Shown: positions 1 to 7,056, counted from the first letter of the stretch. The stretch: DNA of 9,717 nucleotides from QALR01 sp964466625 (GCA_964466625.1 CAYXQF010000075.1:1-9717); one strand, 5' to 3'. The notes: generated from the sequence alone by a model not told the origin. Numbers and translations: made by a program.

Positions 1-366
1 AAAGCTATCGGCCTCGTAATCCCTGAACTCAACGGTAAGCTCATCGGTTCTGCTCAGCGCGTTCCCACATGCACAGGTTCCACAACAATCCTCGTTGCAG
101 TTGTTAAGGGCAAAGACATCACCAAAGACGGTATCAACGCTGCTATGAAAGCTGCTGCTACCGAATCCTTTGGTTACACCACTGAAGAACTCGTATCTTC
201 TGACGTTATCGGCATGACATACGGCTCTCTCTTCGATGCAACTCAGACAATGGTTGCTAAGATCGACGAAGACACCTACCAGGTTCAGGTTGTTTCTTGG
301 TACGATAACGAGAACTCCTACACTTCTCAGATGGTTCGTACAATTAAATACTTCGCAGAACTTTAA
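1..366 (+). CDS. gap: Glyceraldehyde-3-phosphate dehydrogenase, C-terminal part (5' end outside window)
   Basis: The reading frame is open from base 1 to a TAA at 364-366 and gives 121 residues of the catalytic and C-terminal region of phosphorylating GAPDH. This enzyme converts glyceraldehyde-3-phosphate, NAD and phosphate to 1,3-bisphosphoglycerate in cytoplasmic glycolysis. Family signatures visible are RVPTCTGS near the start (substrate/phosphate-binding strand region), the SSDVIGMTYGSLFDA segment, and the WYDNENSY motif, whose Asn contacts the nicotinamide. The catalytic Cys and the Rossmann half lie upstream of the window. Codon use is strongly biased (GCT, GTT, GGT, AAC, TCT), unlike the genes downstream, as expected for a very highly expressed glycolytic gene. 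A strong terminator follows 25 bases after the stop, so this transcript is separate from the next gene. Confidence 0.96.
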   Translation, partial: KAIGLVIPELNGKLIGSAQRVPTCTGSTTILVAVVKGKDITKDGINAAMKAAATESFGYTTEELVSSDVIGMTYGSLFDATQTMVAKIDEDTYQVQVVSWYDNENSYTSQMVRTIKYFAEL

Positions 367-391
367 TTCTAAATTTCAGTTTTGTACTTTA

Positions 392-422
392 CCGAGGCAA
401 GGAAACTTGCCTCGGTTTTTTT
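392..422 (+). terminator. Intrinsic terminator of the GAPDH gene
   Basis: A perfect 10-bp stem (CCGAGGCAAG at 392-401 with CTTGCCTCGG at 406-415) is closed by a GAAA tetraloop and followed by seven T residues (416-422). This is a textbook Rho-independent terminator. It isolates the glycolytic gene from the sugar operon downstream. Confidence 0.95.
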
Positions 423-451
423 GTATGCTCCTTGTATTTTCCGGTGTTTAC

Positions 452-480
452 TTGACTTTTCCCTCAATTTATGTTTTAAT
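452..480 (+). promoter_or_regulatory. Sigma-A type promoter of the glycosidase operon
   Basis: TTGACT at 452-457 (5 of 6 to consensus) and TTTAAT at 475-480 (5 of 6) are separated by exactly 17 bases in an AT-rich stretch. Transcription would start near 487, leaving a leader of about 34 bases before the ATG at 521. The leader carries a weak inverted repeat, GTGA (499-502) and TCAC (517-520), a possible operator, but nothing more can be claimed from sequence. Confidence 0.7.
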
Positions 481-520
481 TAACTTAATAAAACCAATGT
501 GAAAGGCACGGTAACGTCAC

Positions 521-2710
521 ATGAAATCACAAATCATAAATTTTGAAAAAGCCGTTCCCGTTTGGCCGCTCGGCAGAGAAGCAGAACTGAACCTCTGGCT
601 TTCTTTTCGTGCGGTGGCAAAGGGCGCGGAAAAGACAGTTCTCCGTCTTACGGGTTCCGCGGCATATGACGTAAGAATAAACGGAAAGTTCATCGCTTTC
701 GGCCCTGCAAGATGCGCACACGGATTTTACCGTGTCGATGATCTCGATCTTTCCGAAGAGATACAAGAAAATGCCATCATCACGATCAACGTGGCAGGCT
801 ACAACGCAGACTCTTATTACCACCTCAATCAACCCTCTTTCCTCTGTGCAGAGCTATTGGAAGATGGTGAGATCTCTGCTGCAACGGGCGCTCATGGTTT
901 TCTTTGCCGCGTGATGACCGAGCATGAGCAAAAAGCCCAGCGTTTTTCGGGGCAAAGAACTTTTTGTGAAACCTACAATTTGACACCTATCGTGAAAGCG
1001 TGGGAAAAAGATCTCGATATTGATCCGAAGGATTTTGCCATCATCGGCACCGCGCTCACGGAGAAAAAATGCTTTATCGCGCGCGGCTCTTCCTACAATA
1101 CATACGATAAAATTTCTGCAGAAACGATCGTTTCTCGCCTTGACTTTACCATCGGCGATTACGCACGCCGTGTGCGCTACCCCAATTATATCGTTCCGCG
1201 CGGCGCAAACGGAGAAGACACAGGTCCCTCCAAAAAAGATTTCTCCCTCGGCGAGGTGCAGACCAACATTTTTGCCGAGGCAAGAAACATTGAAGTGCAA
1301 AATATCCACAAAACAAACGAAGCGCCTCGCACAGAAACAATCTGCGCAAAAAGCGGTGTCACCTATAAGATGCCGTATAACTGCACGGGTAAGATCTCTT
1401 TTGACGTGGTCTGCGATGAAGATACGGAGATCGTTATCACCTTTGATGAGATCCTCGGTGAAAACGGGCTTGTGAATTTCCGCCGCATGTATACGGTCAA
1501 TGCTGCGATGTGGCGCCTGGAAAAAGGACGCTATTCTCTTTCCACCTTCGAGCCGTATACGCTCGGTTATATGCATATTTTCGTCACCAAAGGCAGAGCT
1601 TTCGTTTCAGATGTTCATCTTCGTTATTTCGGTGCTGATAAGATCGAAAAGCGCTATATCGGCGAAAATCAAACGCTCGAAAAGATCTTCCGTGCCGCTG
1701 TGGAAACCTATCGCCAGAACACCTTCACCATCTACATGGACTGCCCTTCCCGTGAGCGCGCAGGATGGCTTTGTGACAGCTTTTTCACCTCCCGTGTGGA
1801 AAAAACGCTGACGGGAAAGAGCGAGATCGAAAGATGCTTCCTTGAAAATTTCTTCCTGCCCGATTCTTTTCGTGCATTGCCAAAGGGCATGTTCCCCATG
1901 TGCTACCCTGCGGATCACGATAACGGCAGCTTCATCCCCAACTGGGCAATGTGGCTCGTTTTGGAACTTGCGGAATATCTTGAGAGAACAGGCGATCGCT
2001 CGTTCATCGACGATGCCAAAGAAAGAATTTACGCACTCTGTGACTATTTCAAAGCATTTGAAAACGCGGACGGACTTTTGGAAAAGCTTGAAAGATGGGT
2101 ATTCGTGGAATGGTCTGAATGCAACAAGCTCACGCAGGACATCAACTACCCCACCAATATGCTTTACGCAAAAATGCTTCGCACCGTGGCATCTCTTTAT
2201 AGTGACAGTGCGCTTTCCGAAAAAGCACAAAAGATCAAAGAAGTCATCAATCTGCAGTCGATGACGGAAAGCGGCTTCTATTGCGACAACGCGGTCTACG
2301 GTGAAGACGGCATCGCACGTCTTTCGGGCAAATGCACGGAAACCTGCCAATACTATGCGTTCTTCTGCGACATGACAAACCCCGAAGAAAATCCCACACT
2401 TTGGCAAACACTTCTCTCGGATTTCGGTCCCGAACGCATTATTCCCGGAAAATGGCCCGAATTCACGCCTGAAGCGAAGTATAAAGAGATCTATCCCTCC
2501 AACGCCTTTGTCGGCAATTATCTGCGTCTGGAGCTTCTCTATCGCTTCGGCGCGCATGAAAAGCTCCTCGAGAATATCGAAGGCTTTTTCACCAAGATGG
2601 CAGATCTCACAGGCACGCTCTGGGAAAACGAAAGCACCACGGCAAGCTGTGATCACGGCTTTGCCTCTCACGTCGTCTACTGGTTAGACGGTCTTGGATT
2701 GATCGAATAA
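521..2710 (+). CDS. GH78-like six-hairpin glycosidase (alpha-L-rhamnosidase family protein)
   Basis: This 729-residue protein resembles alpha-L-rhamnosidases, inverting glycosidases that release terminal L-rhamnose. The N-terminal part (about 35-120, with YDVRINGKFIAFGPAR) resembles the beta-sandwich/galactose-binding-like domain that precedes the catalytic domain in this family. A central beta region (about 270-390) leads into an (alpha/alpha)6 barrel from about 390. The family signature DCPSRERAGW (407-416) is a one-residue-shorter version of the usual DCPQRDERLGW; it retains D407, E412 (candidate general acid) and D419. A second conserved acidic site is in TLWENESTT (E702) just before DHGFASH. 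No signal peptide or membrane segment is seen, so it should be cytoplasmic and act on imported oligosaccharides. The ATG at 521 is chosen because an upstream in-frame ATG (497) is followed at once by TGA; the GAAAGG at 501-506 lies rather far (14 bases) from it. The true substrate could differ from rhamnosides; family confidence is high, substrate confidence low. Confidence 0.85.
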   Translation: MKSQIINFEKAVPVWPLGREAELNLWLSFRAVAKGAEKTVLRLTGSAAYDVRINGKFIAFGPARCAHGFYRVDDLDLSEEIQENAIITINVAGYNADSYYHLNQPSFLCAELLEDGEISAATGAHGFLCRVMTEHEQKAQRFSGQRTFCETYNLTPIVKAWEKDLDIDPKDFAIIGTALTEKKCFIARGSSYNTYDKISAETIVSRLDFTIGDYARRVRYPNYIVPRGANGEDTGPSKKDFSLGEVQTNIFAEARNIEVQNIHKTNEAPRTETICAKSGVTYKMPYNCTGKISFDVVCDEDTEIVITFDEILGENGLVNFRRMYTVNAAMWRLEKGRYSLSTFEPYTLGYMHIFVTKGRAFVSDVHLRYFGADKIEKRYIGENQTLEKIFRAAVETYRQNTFTIYMDCPSRERAGWLCDSFFTSRVEKTLTGKSEIERCFLENFFLPDSFRALPKGMFPMCYPADHDNGSFIPNWAMWLVLELAEYLERTGDRSFIDDAKERIYALCDYFKAFENADGLLEKLERWVFVEWSECNKLTQDINYPTNMLYAKMLRTVASLYSDSALSEKAQKIKEVINLQSMTESGFYCDNAVYGEDGIARLSGKCTETCQYYAFFCDMTNPEENPTLWQTLLSDFGPERIIPGKWPEFTPEAKYKEIYPSNAFVGNYLRLELLYRFGAHEKLLENIEGFFTKMADLTGTLWENESTTASCDHGFASHVVYWLDGLGLIE

Positions 2711-2732
2711 ATTTTGAATAGGAGATATATCT

Positions 2733-3659
2733 ATGAAACTTTCTTTTGCGAATTTTCCGATCGAACACATCAACGCGTACGCCAATGATGAAGCAGGCGG
2801 CTTGAAGCTCATTCGCGAATGCGGCTTCACCTGCACAGACTTCAACATCACAGTCGGACATCTCGGTGACGATTTTGAAGAACGTGCCGAAGCGCTGAAA
2901 AAAACACTTGCCGAGATCGGTATGACAGCGCCCCAAGCACACGCGCCCATCGTCAATCCCTTGGATCCGCAAAACACCGACTATATGACCATCTTCGAAA
3001 GATCTTTGCGCTTCTGCGAGATCGTGGGAATCCCGATGGTCGTTATCCACGCAGGCACTGTCAAAGGCAACACCAGAGAAGAATATTTCGAAAAAAACGT
3101 TGCGTTTTACCGCGCTCTCATTCCTGCGGCTGAAAAAACGGGCGTTATGGTACTTCTTGAAAACATCGGCCACGCCGCTGATGACAACTATCTGCGCACA
3201 GGCGCCGATCTGCGCGAGATGATCGACCTTGTTGATCACCCGCTCTTTTGCGCTTGCTGGGATACCGGCCACGGCAACCTGAACAAACAAAATCTCTACG
3301 AAACCATCATCACCCTCGGTGACAAGCTGAAGGCGCTTCACGTTCATGACAACTGCGCATATTTCGAACCCTCCTACCGTCATCATCGCATTGACATGCA
3401 CACTACACCTTTTGCTACCCAGTACGCAAGCGTGAACTATGACGCGCTCCTGCAAGGTCTTATCGACATCGGCTATCAAGGCACGTTCAACTTTGAGGTG
3501 CTCACGATGACACGCTCGATCCGCCCCTCCTTCACCTATAACGGCGAAGTTGTCCGCACGCTCGAAAAGCCACCCGTTTTCCTTTGGAAGCAGGCACAAA
3601 CGCTTCTTTACAACACAGGAAAATATATGCTTGAATGCTATAATCTTTTTGAGGAATAA
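2733..3659 (+). CDS. Sugar phosphate isomerase/epimerase family protein (xylose-isomerase-like TIM barrel)
   Basis: This 308-residue protein matches the AP-endonuclease-2/xylose-isomerase-like TIM-barrel superfamily, whose members isomerise or epimerise sugars and sugar phosphates with a divalent metal. Candidate metal and catalytic residues sit at the expected strand ends: H106 in VVIHAG, E143 in LLENIG, D177 and H180 in CWDTGH, H203/H205 in LHVHDN, and E255 in FNFEVL. Length is about normal for the family (270-310). There is no signal peptide. The start is fixed by AGGAG at 2720-2724, eight bases from the ATG. It begins 22 bases after the glycosidase stop with no terminator between, so the two form an operon. 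The likely role, by context, is processing the sugar released by the glycosidase. The exact substrate cannot be read from sequence; inosose-type dehydratase/isomerase and ketose 3-epimerase activities also occur in this superfamily. Confidence 0.85.
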   Translation: MKLSFANFPIEHINAYANDEAGGLKLIRECGFTCTDFNITVGHLGDDFEERAEALKKTLAEIGMTAPQAHAPIVNPLDPQNTDYMTIFERSLRFCEIVGIPMVVIHAGTVKGNTREEYFEKNVAFYRALIPAAEKTGVMVLLENIGHAADDNYLRTGADLREMIDLVDHPLFCACWDTGHGNLNKQNLYETIITLGDKLKALHVHDNCAYFEPSYRHHRIDMHTTPFATQYASVNYDALLQGLIDIGYQGTFNFEVLTMTRSIRPSFTYNGEVVRTLEKPPVFLWKQAQTLLYNTGKYMLECYNLFEE

Positions 3660-3679
3660 GCATCTTTCCAAATACAAAA

Positions 3680-3713
3680 ATCCCCATTGGATACGTTCCA
3701 ATGGGGATCGTTT
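3680..3713. terminator. Bidirectional intrinsic terminator between convergent genes
   Basis: A perfect 12-bp stem (ATCCCCATTGGA at 3680-3691 with TCCAATGGGGAT at 3697-3708) has a five-base loop (TACGT). On the plus strand it is followed by CG and TTTTT. On the minus strand it is followed by the complement of AAAAA (3676-3680), also giving a U-run. It can therefore end both the sugar operon from the left and the yitT transcript from the right, whose stop codon (3714-3716) is only five bases away. Confidence 0.93.
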
Positions 3714-4589
3714 TTATTGTCCGAAAGGCAGGAAGCCTTTGCCGTAAATTTCGCTGGTCTGATTGATGGTAACGAACGCGTGCTCGTCCACCGTCTTTGC
3801 GTAAACTTTCAATTTTGCCGCCTGATAAGGTGTCATCGCCGTAAAGATCACGGTCTTATCCGCATCGGTGAAAGCACCGTGCGCGTCCCAAACCGTTGCG
3901 GAGCGATTGAGTTCTTCCGTTATGTAGCGAACGATCTCTTCCTTTGCGGAAGTGATGATCATAAGGCTCTTGCGCTTATTCATGCCATCGATAACCATCT
4001 GCACGAGATAAGATTTGATGAGCATACCGATCACGGAGCAAAGGCCCGTCTTCACGTCGAAAACAACGAACGAAGCCGCAACGATGATGCCGTCTGCCAC
4101 AAGCAAGCTGGAGCTGATATCCGCACTTGTAAATTTGCGCACGATGAGCGCGATGATATCCGTGCCGCCCGTGCTGCCGCCGTATTTGAATACGAACGCC
4201 GCGCCGATCGCACCAAGGATACTTGCAAAGCAAAGTTCCAGAACGATCTGATCGGTAAAAGGAGATTCCATCGGCAGGATCCACTCAAAAACGTTGACCA
4301 TGCCCGTGTAGAAAAGCGTACAGTAAACCGTCTTGAAGCCCAGACCTTTGCCAAGGAAGATAAAGCCTGCAAGCAAGGAAGCGAGGTTCAGAACCGTTAC
4401 GAAGGTGGAAGTGTCGATGGATTCAATGAGCGCGCCAAGCAAGATGGAAAGACCGCTGAAGCCGCCCGTGGAAAAGCCGTTTGGGATCTTAAAGAAGTAT
4501 ACGCCTGCCGCTGTGACCGTGGCACCGACGGAAAGCCAGAAAATATCCAGCACGTCTTGTTTTGTGATCGTATGTTTGCCGATTTTCAT
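3714..4589 (-). CDS. YitT family membrane protein (DUF161 plus DUF2179)
   Basis: This 291-residue protein has the layout of the YitT family, integral membrane proteins of Firmicutes with no firmly established transport substrate. Hydrophobic segments are visible at roughly 13-33, 44-56, 62-80, 86-105, 115-135, 163-178 and 184-200. Small-residue motifs conserved in the family appear as NGFSTGGFSGLSIL (37-50) and YGGSTGGTDIIA (136-147). The soluble C-terminal part (about 208-285) fits the DUF2179 domain and ends with the family-like SEIYGKGF. On the minus strand an AAAAGGA (4598-4604) lies eight bases before the ATG, supporting this start. The gene is monocistronic, convergent with the sugar operon and divergent from tlyA, with its own promoter. 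Family assignment is confident; function is not known from sequence. Confidence 0.9.
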   Translation of the reverse strand: MKIGKHTITKQDVLDIFWLSVGATVTAAGVYFFKIPNGFSTGGFSGLSILLGALIESIDTSTFVTVLNLASLLAGFIFLGKGLGFKTVYCTLFYTGMVNVFEWILPMESPFTDQIVLELCFASILGAIGAAFVFKYGGSTGGTDIIALIVRKFTSADISSSLLVADGIIVAASFVVFDVKTGLCSVIGMLIKSYLVQMVIDGMNKRKSLMIITSAKEEIVRYITEELNRSATVWDAHGAFTDADKTVIFTAMTPYQAAKLKVYAKTVDEHAFVTINQTSEIYGKGFLPFGQ

Positions 4590-4620
4590 AGATTCAGTCC
4601 TTTTCCTTTAATATTTTTGC

Positions 4621-4637
4621 AGTTCCGAGAAGGAACT
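4621..4637 (-). other. Small hairpin in the yitT leader
   Basis: Read on the minus strand, AGTTCC and GGAACT form a six-base stem with a five-base loop, between the predicted transcription start (near 4646) and the ribosome binding site (4598-4604). No U-run follows, so it is not a terminator. It may affect mRNA stability or have no function. Confidence 0.4.
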
Positions 4638-4652
4638 TGATGTCTGCTTTTC

Positions 4653-4681
4653 ATTTTATCACAAACAGATGCAAATGTAAA
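4653..4681 (-). promoter_or_regulatory. Sigma-A type promoter of the yitT-family gene
   Basis: On the minus strand TTTACA (complement of 4676-4681) and TAAAAT (complement of 4653-4658) are each 5 of 6 to consensus with a 17-base spacer. The start site would be near 4646, giving a leader of about 57 bases. Three copies of AAACAG (plus-strand starts 4663, 4679, 4694) overlap this promoter at 15-16 base spacing. Confidence 0.65.
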
Positions 4682-4729
4682 CAGCGAAATGCAAAACAGC
4701 AGAACAAAAAAATTATCCTGTCGTACTAC

Positions 4730-4758
4730 TTGAATATTGCGAATAAATATGCTATAAT
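4730..4758 (+). promoter_or_regulatory. Extended -10 sigma-A promoter of the tlyA-nadK-argR-recN operon
   Basis: TTGAAT (4730-4735), a 17-base spacer and a perfect TATAAT (4753-4758) preceded by TGC (extended -10, 4750-4752) make a strong promoter. An A-rich stretch upstream (about 4704-4713) could act as an UP element. The predicted start is near 4765. A sequence resembling half or more of an ArgR box (4740-4753) overlaps the -10 region. Confidence 0.85.
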
Positions 4759-4782
4759 GTATTGTGACAAAAAAGATGTGTC

Positions 4783-4813
4783 AAGGCAAAATCTGCAAAG
4801 ATTTGCCTTTTTT
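4783..4813 (+). terminator. Terminator-like hairpin in the tlyA leader (possible attenuator)
   Basis: AAGGCAAAATCT (4783-4794) and AGATTTGCCTT (4799-4809) form an 11-bp stem with one bulged A and a GCAA loop, running into six T residues (4808-4813). It lies about 18 bases downstream of the predicted transcription start and 25 bases before the tlyA ATG, so it sits inside the leader of the operon. CAAAAAAG (4768-4775) is fully complementary to CTTTTTTG (4807-4814), offering an alternative pairing that would occupy the U-run. Whether it truly attenuates is not shown by sequence. Confidence 0.6.
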
Positions 4814-4838
4814 GATAAATCCCCGAAAGGAAAAACCC

Positions 4839-5618
4839 ATGCGAGCCGATATCTTTCTCCACAAGGCAGGTCTTGCCAAAAGCCGTAGCCACGCGCAAGC
4901 GCTCATACGCGAAGGGGTCACCTTCCGCGGCAAACGGATCGAAAAACCCTCCTTTGATCTTCCCGAAGACACCGCCCCCGAAGATCTGCATATCGAAAAC
5001 CCGATGCGCTACGTCAGCCGTGGCGGCTTGAAGCTTGAAGGTGCTTTTCGCGCGTTCTCGCTCGACGTGCAGGCATTGACAGCACTTGACCTCGGCGCTT
5101 CAACGGGAGGCTTTACCGATTGCCTTTTGCAAAACGGCGCAAAAAAAGTTTTCGCCGTGGACGTGGGACACGGTCAGCTTGACGAAAAGCTTCTCTCGGA
5201 TCCCCGTGTGATCAACATGGAAGGCATCAATGCCAGAAATCTTGAAAATGAAGCTTTGGGCGAGCTTTGCGATATTGCCGTTTCCGATCTTTCCTTCATC
5301 TCGCAAGCACTCGTTTATGAAACGGTGCGCAAAAATATCCGTAAAGGCGGCGTTTTCGTAAGCCTTATCAAACCGCAATTCGAAGCAGGAAAAGAAAATA
5401 TCGGCAAGGGCGGCATCGTGCGCGACAGAAAGATCCATCTTGCCGTGATCGAGCGGCTTTTCCGTGAAGCGCAAGCACATGAGCTTTTCCCCGAAGCGCT
5501 CGCGCCCTCCCCCATCGAAGGTGGGGACGGTAACCGTGAATACCTCGCTCTTTTCCGCATCGGTGAGAGACGCTTGCCCACACCGACGGATATTCCTAAA
5601 ATCGTTTTCGGCTCTTGA
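4839..5618 (+). CDS. tlyA: TlyA family rRNA (cytidine-2'-O)-methyltransferase
   Basis: This 259-residue protein is a TlyA-type RNA methyltransferase; studied relatives methylate cytidine 2'-OH in 16S and 23S rRNA and affect capreomycin sensitivity. An S4 RNA-binding domain occupies about 1-60 (MRADIFLHKAGLAKSR, then the ALIREGVTF turn). An RrmJ/FtsJ-type Rossmann methyltransferase domain follows, with the SAM-binding motif DLGASTGGFTD (84-94). The K-D-K-E tetrad expected for 2'-O-methylation can be placed at K65, D150, K178 and E234. The ATG at 4839 is preferred, with AAAGG eight bases upstream and a family-typical N terminus. A GTG at 4764 in the same frame would add 25 residues through the leader hairpin and sits at the predicted transcription start, so it is rejected. 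It is the first gene of the operon; nadK starts 29 bases after its stop. Confidence 0.95.
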   Translation: MRADIFLHKAGLAKSRSHAQALIREGVTFRGKRIEKPSFDLPEDTAPEDLHIENPMRYVSRGGLKLEGAFRAFSLDVQALTALDLGASTGGFTDCLLQNGAKKVFAVDVGHGQLDEKLLSDPRVINMEGINARNLENEALGELCDIAVSDLSFISQALVYETVRKNIRKGGVFVSLIKPQFEAGKENIGKGGIVRDRKIHLAVIERLFREAQAHELFPEALAPSPIEGGDGNREYLALFRIGERRLPTPTDIPKIVFGS

Positions 5619-5647
5619 CCGAATTTTTCCAGAAAGCGAACAACGCC

Positions 5648-6520
5648 ATGAAAAAACCGAACGCCATCGCCGTTTTCCTCAAACCCGATTACGAAAACGA
5701 CGTGCCATATTTAAAAAAAGCGGTCACCGTTTTGACAAGCGGCGGCACGCACACCTATCTCCATACGAAACTTCGCCCTTATTTTGAGAAAAAGACCGCC
5801 TATCTGCATTTTCTTTCCGATGAACACGCGCTGATTGACGTTTGCGATATGCTCCTCGTCCTCGGCGGCGATGGCACCATGCTCGACTACGCCGTGCGTG
5901 CCGCTGAAAAATCAAAGCCCGTGGCAGGCATCAATTGCGGTCACCTCGGATTTCTCACCGCGATGGAAAAAACGGAGATCCAAAAACTTTCGGAGATCAT
6001 CGCAGGAAACTATGAGCTGGAAGAAAGAATGCTACTTGATGTGCAGATCGAAATCGACTCATTTTCCAGCACGTATCACGCGATGAATGAAGTCGTGGTA
6101 GCAAGCGGTGTCCGCTCCAAGATCGCAGAATTTTCCTTGCTCGGAAAATCGGGCAAGCTTCTCGATTACCGTGCTGACGGACTCATTATTGCAACACCGA
6201 CAGGCTCCACGGCATATTCTCTCTCCGCGGGCGGCCCTGTTATTGATCCCGTCGCTTCTCTGCTCTCCGTCACCCCCATCTGCCCCCATTCCCTTTTGCG
6301 CGGCTCCGTCATTCTTTCCTCGGACACCACGCTGACACTTTCGGGTGAAACAAAAGACGAAAGGTCTGATATCTATTTTGCTGTGGACGGTAAGCATGGA
6401 CAGCTCTTAAATAAAAATGCCAAGATCCACATCGAAAAATCCAAATATACCGCAGGGATCGTCAAGATCGGTGAAAACCGTTTCTATGATATCCTGCAGA
6501 CCAAACTCAACAGAAAATAA
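5648..6520 (+). CDS. nadK: NAD kinase
   Basis: This 290-residue cytoplasmic enzyme phosphorylates NAD to NADP using ATP or polyphosphate. Diagnostic motifs are the catalytic GGDGTML (73-79), GINCGHLGFL (95-104; many homologues have R where this has H), NE at 147-148 in AMNEVVV, and the NAD-binding RADGLIIATPTGSTAYSLS (176-193-region) with GGP at 195-197. The length is normal for the family. The ATG at 5648 gives a standard N terminus (MKKPNAIAVFLKP). A TTG at 5615, overlapping the tlyA stop as TTGA, is in frame and would add 11 residues but has no ribosome binding site. The chosen start has only a weak AGAAAG some 12 bases upstream, so translation may depend partly on coupling to tlyA. The position between tlyA and argR is the usual Firmicutes order. 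Confidence 0.95.
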   Translation: MKKPNAIAVFLKPDYENDVPYLKKAVTVLTSGGTHTYLHTKLRPYFEKKTAYLHFLSDEHALIDVCDMLLVLGGDGTMLDYAVRAAEKSKPVAGINCGHLGFLTAMEKTEIQKLSEIIAGNYELEERMLLDVQIEIDSFSSTYHAMNEVVVASGVRSKIAEFSLLGKSGKLLDYRADGLIIATPTGSTAYSLSAGGPVIDPVASLLSVTPICPHSLLRGSVILSSDTTLTLSGETKDERSDIYFAVDGKHGQLLNKNAKIHIEKSKYTAGIVKIGENRFYDILQTKLNRK

Positions 6521-6531
6521 TATGAGCTTTA

Positions 6532-6545
6532 CGGCGAAAACGCCG
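6532..6545 (+). other. Intergenic hairpin between nadK and argR
   Basis: CGGCG (6532-6536) and CGCCG (6541-6545) form a five-base GC-only stem with an AAAA loop in the 51-base gap between nadK and argR. There is no T-run, so it should not terminate transcription. It could be an mRNA processing or stability element, or simply tune argR translation. Confidence 0.45.
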
Positions 6546-6571
6546 CGCGATAGAAAGGAATCGTAACCAAC

Positions 6572-7021
6572 ATGAAAAATTCCCGACACACACGAATTTT
6601 GGAAATCATCAGTGAAAACGTCATAGAAACACAGGACGATCTCATTGAAAAGCTTTGCGAAAGCGGCTATCCCGTGACGCAAGCGACCGTTTCCCGTGAC
6701 ATCAAACAGCTCGGTCTTGTCAAGACCGCAACCAAAGGCGGTGGCTACAAATACGTTGCCGCAGGCGGTGACGCTTCGGGCAATGAAACGAAATTCAAAA
6801 ACATCATGAAAGAAACCGTCCTCAGCGCGCAGAACGCGGAAAACATCGTCGTTGTCAAAACGTTTTCCGGCATGGCAAACGCGGCAGCAGCGGCAATGGA
6901 CGCGCTGGCAGGCGATGAGATTGTCGGCAGTATCGCAGGGGATGACACCATTTTCGTCGTCGTTCGCACCGACGAAGACGCGGAAAGCTTCACGGAATAC
7001 GTCAAAGAGATCATTGCTTAA
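6572..7021 (+). CDS. argR: Arginine repressor ArgR/AhrC
   Basis: This 149-residue protein is a typical hexameric ArgR that binds operators when loaded with arginine, repressing biosynthesis and activating catabolism. The N-terminal winged helix-turn-helix is at about 1-70, with the recognition segment ATVSRDIKQLGLVK (38-51). The C-terminal oligomerisation and arginine-binding domain is at about 78-149. It carries the family motif GSIAGDDTIF (119-128), whose Asp pair (D124, D125) contacts arginine. A GAAAGGA at 6553-6559 precedes the ATG with a rather long 12-base spacer. It lies between nadK and recN, as in many Bacillota. Autoregulation is possible, because an imperfect ARG-box-like sequence overlaps the operon promoter (4740-4753), but that is only inference. 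Confidence 0.95.
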   Translation: MKNSRHTRILEIISENVIETQDDLIEKLCESGYPVTQATVSRDIKQLGLVKTATKGGGYKYVAAGGDASGNETKFKNIMKETVLSAQNAENIVVVKTFSGMANAAAAAMDALAGDEIVGSIAGDDTIFVVVRTDEDAESFTEYVKEIIA

Positions 7022-7056
7022 AAAGCAAGACAGATAATAAGGAAGGTAAACGCTCT

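Noticed and set aside
1607..2671. 354-codon open frame on the minus strand opposite the GH78-like gene
   Set aside because: It mirrors the catalytic domain of the glycosidase, has no family features, and the sense-strand protein is strongly supported by motifs.
2607..3701. 364-codon open frame on the minus strand opposite the isomerase gene
   Set aside because: It lies antisense to a clear conserved gene, spans a terminator and an operon junction, is Cys/His/Arg-rich with no recognisable domain, and has no promoter or ribosome binding site. Codon bias of the real gene explains the lack of stops.
3687..4640. 317-codon open frame on the plus strand across the yitT gene
   Set aside because: It is antisense to a membrane protein with clear YitT motifs, starts inside a terminator hairpin, and its translation is charged low-complexity sequence typical of antisense frames.
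4764..4838. Upstream GTG start for tlyA adding 25 residues
   Set aside because: It coincides with the predicted transcription start, has no ribosome binding site, would run through the leader hairpin, and the added residues are not seen in TlyA proteins. The ATG at 4839 has a good AAAGG.
5615..5647. Upstream TTG start for nadK overlapping the tlyA stop
   Set aside because: There is no Shine-Dalgarno sequence and the extra 11 residues precede a standard NAD kinase N terminus. Translational coupling via TTGA cannot be fully excluded.
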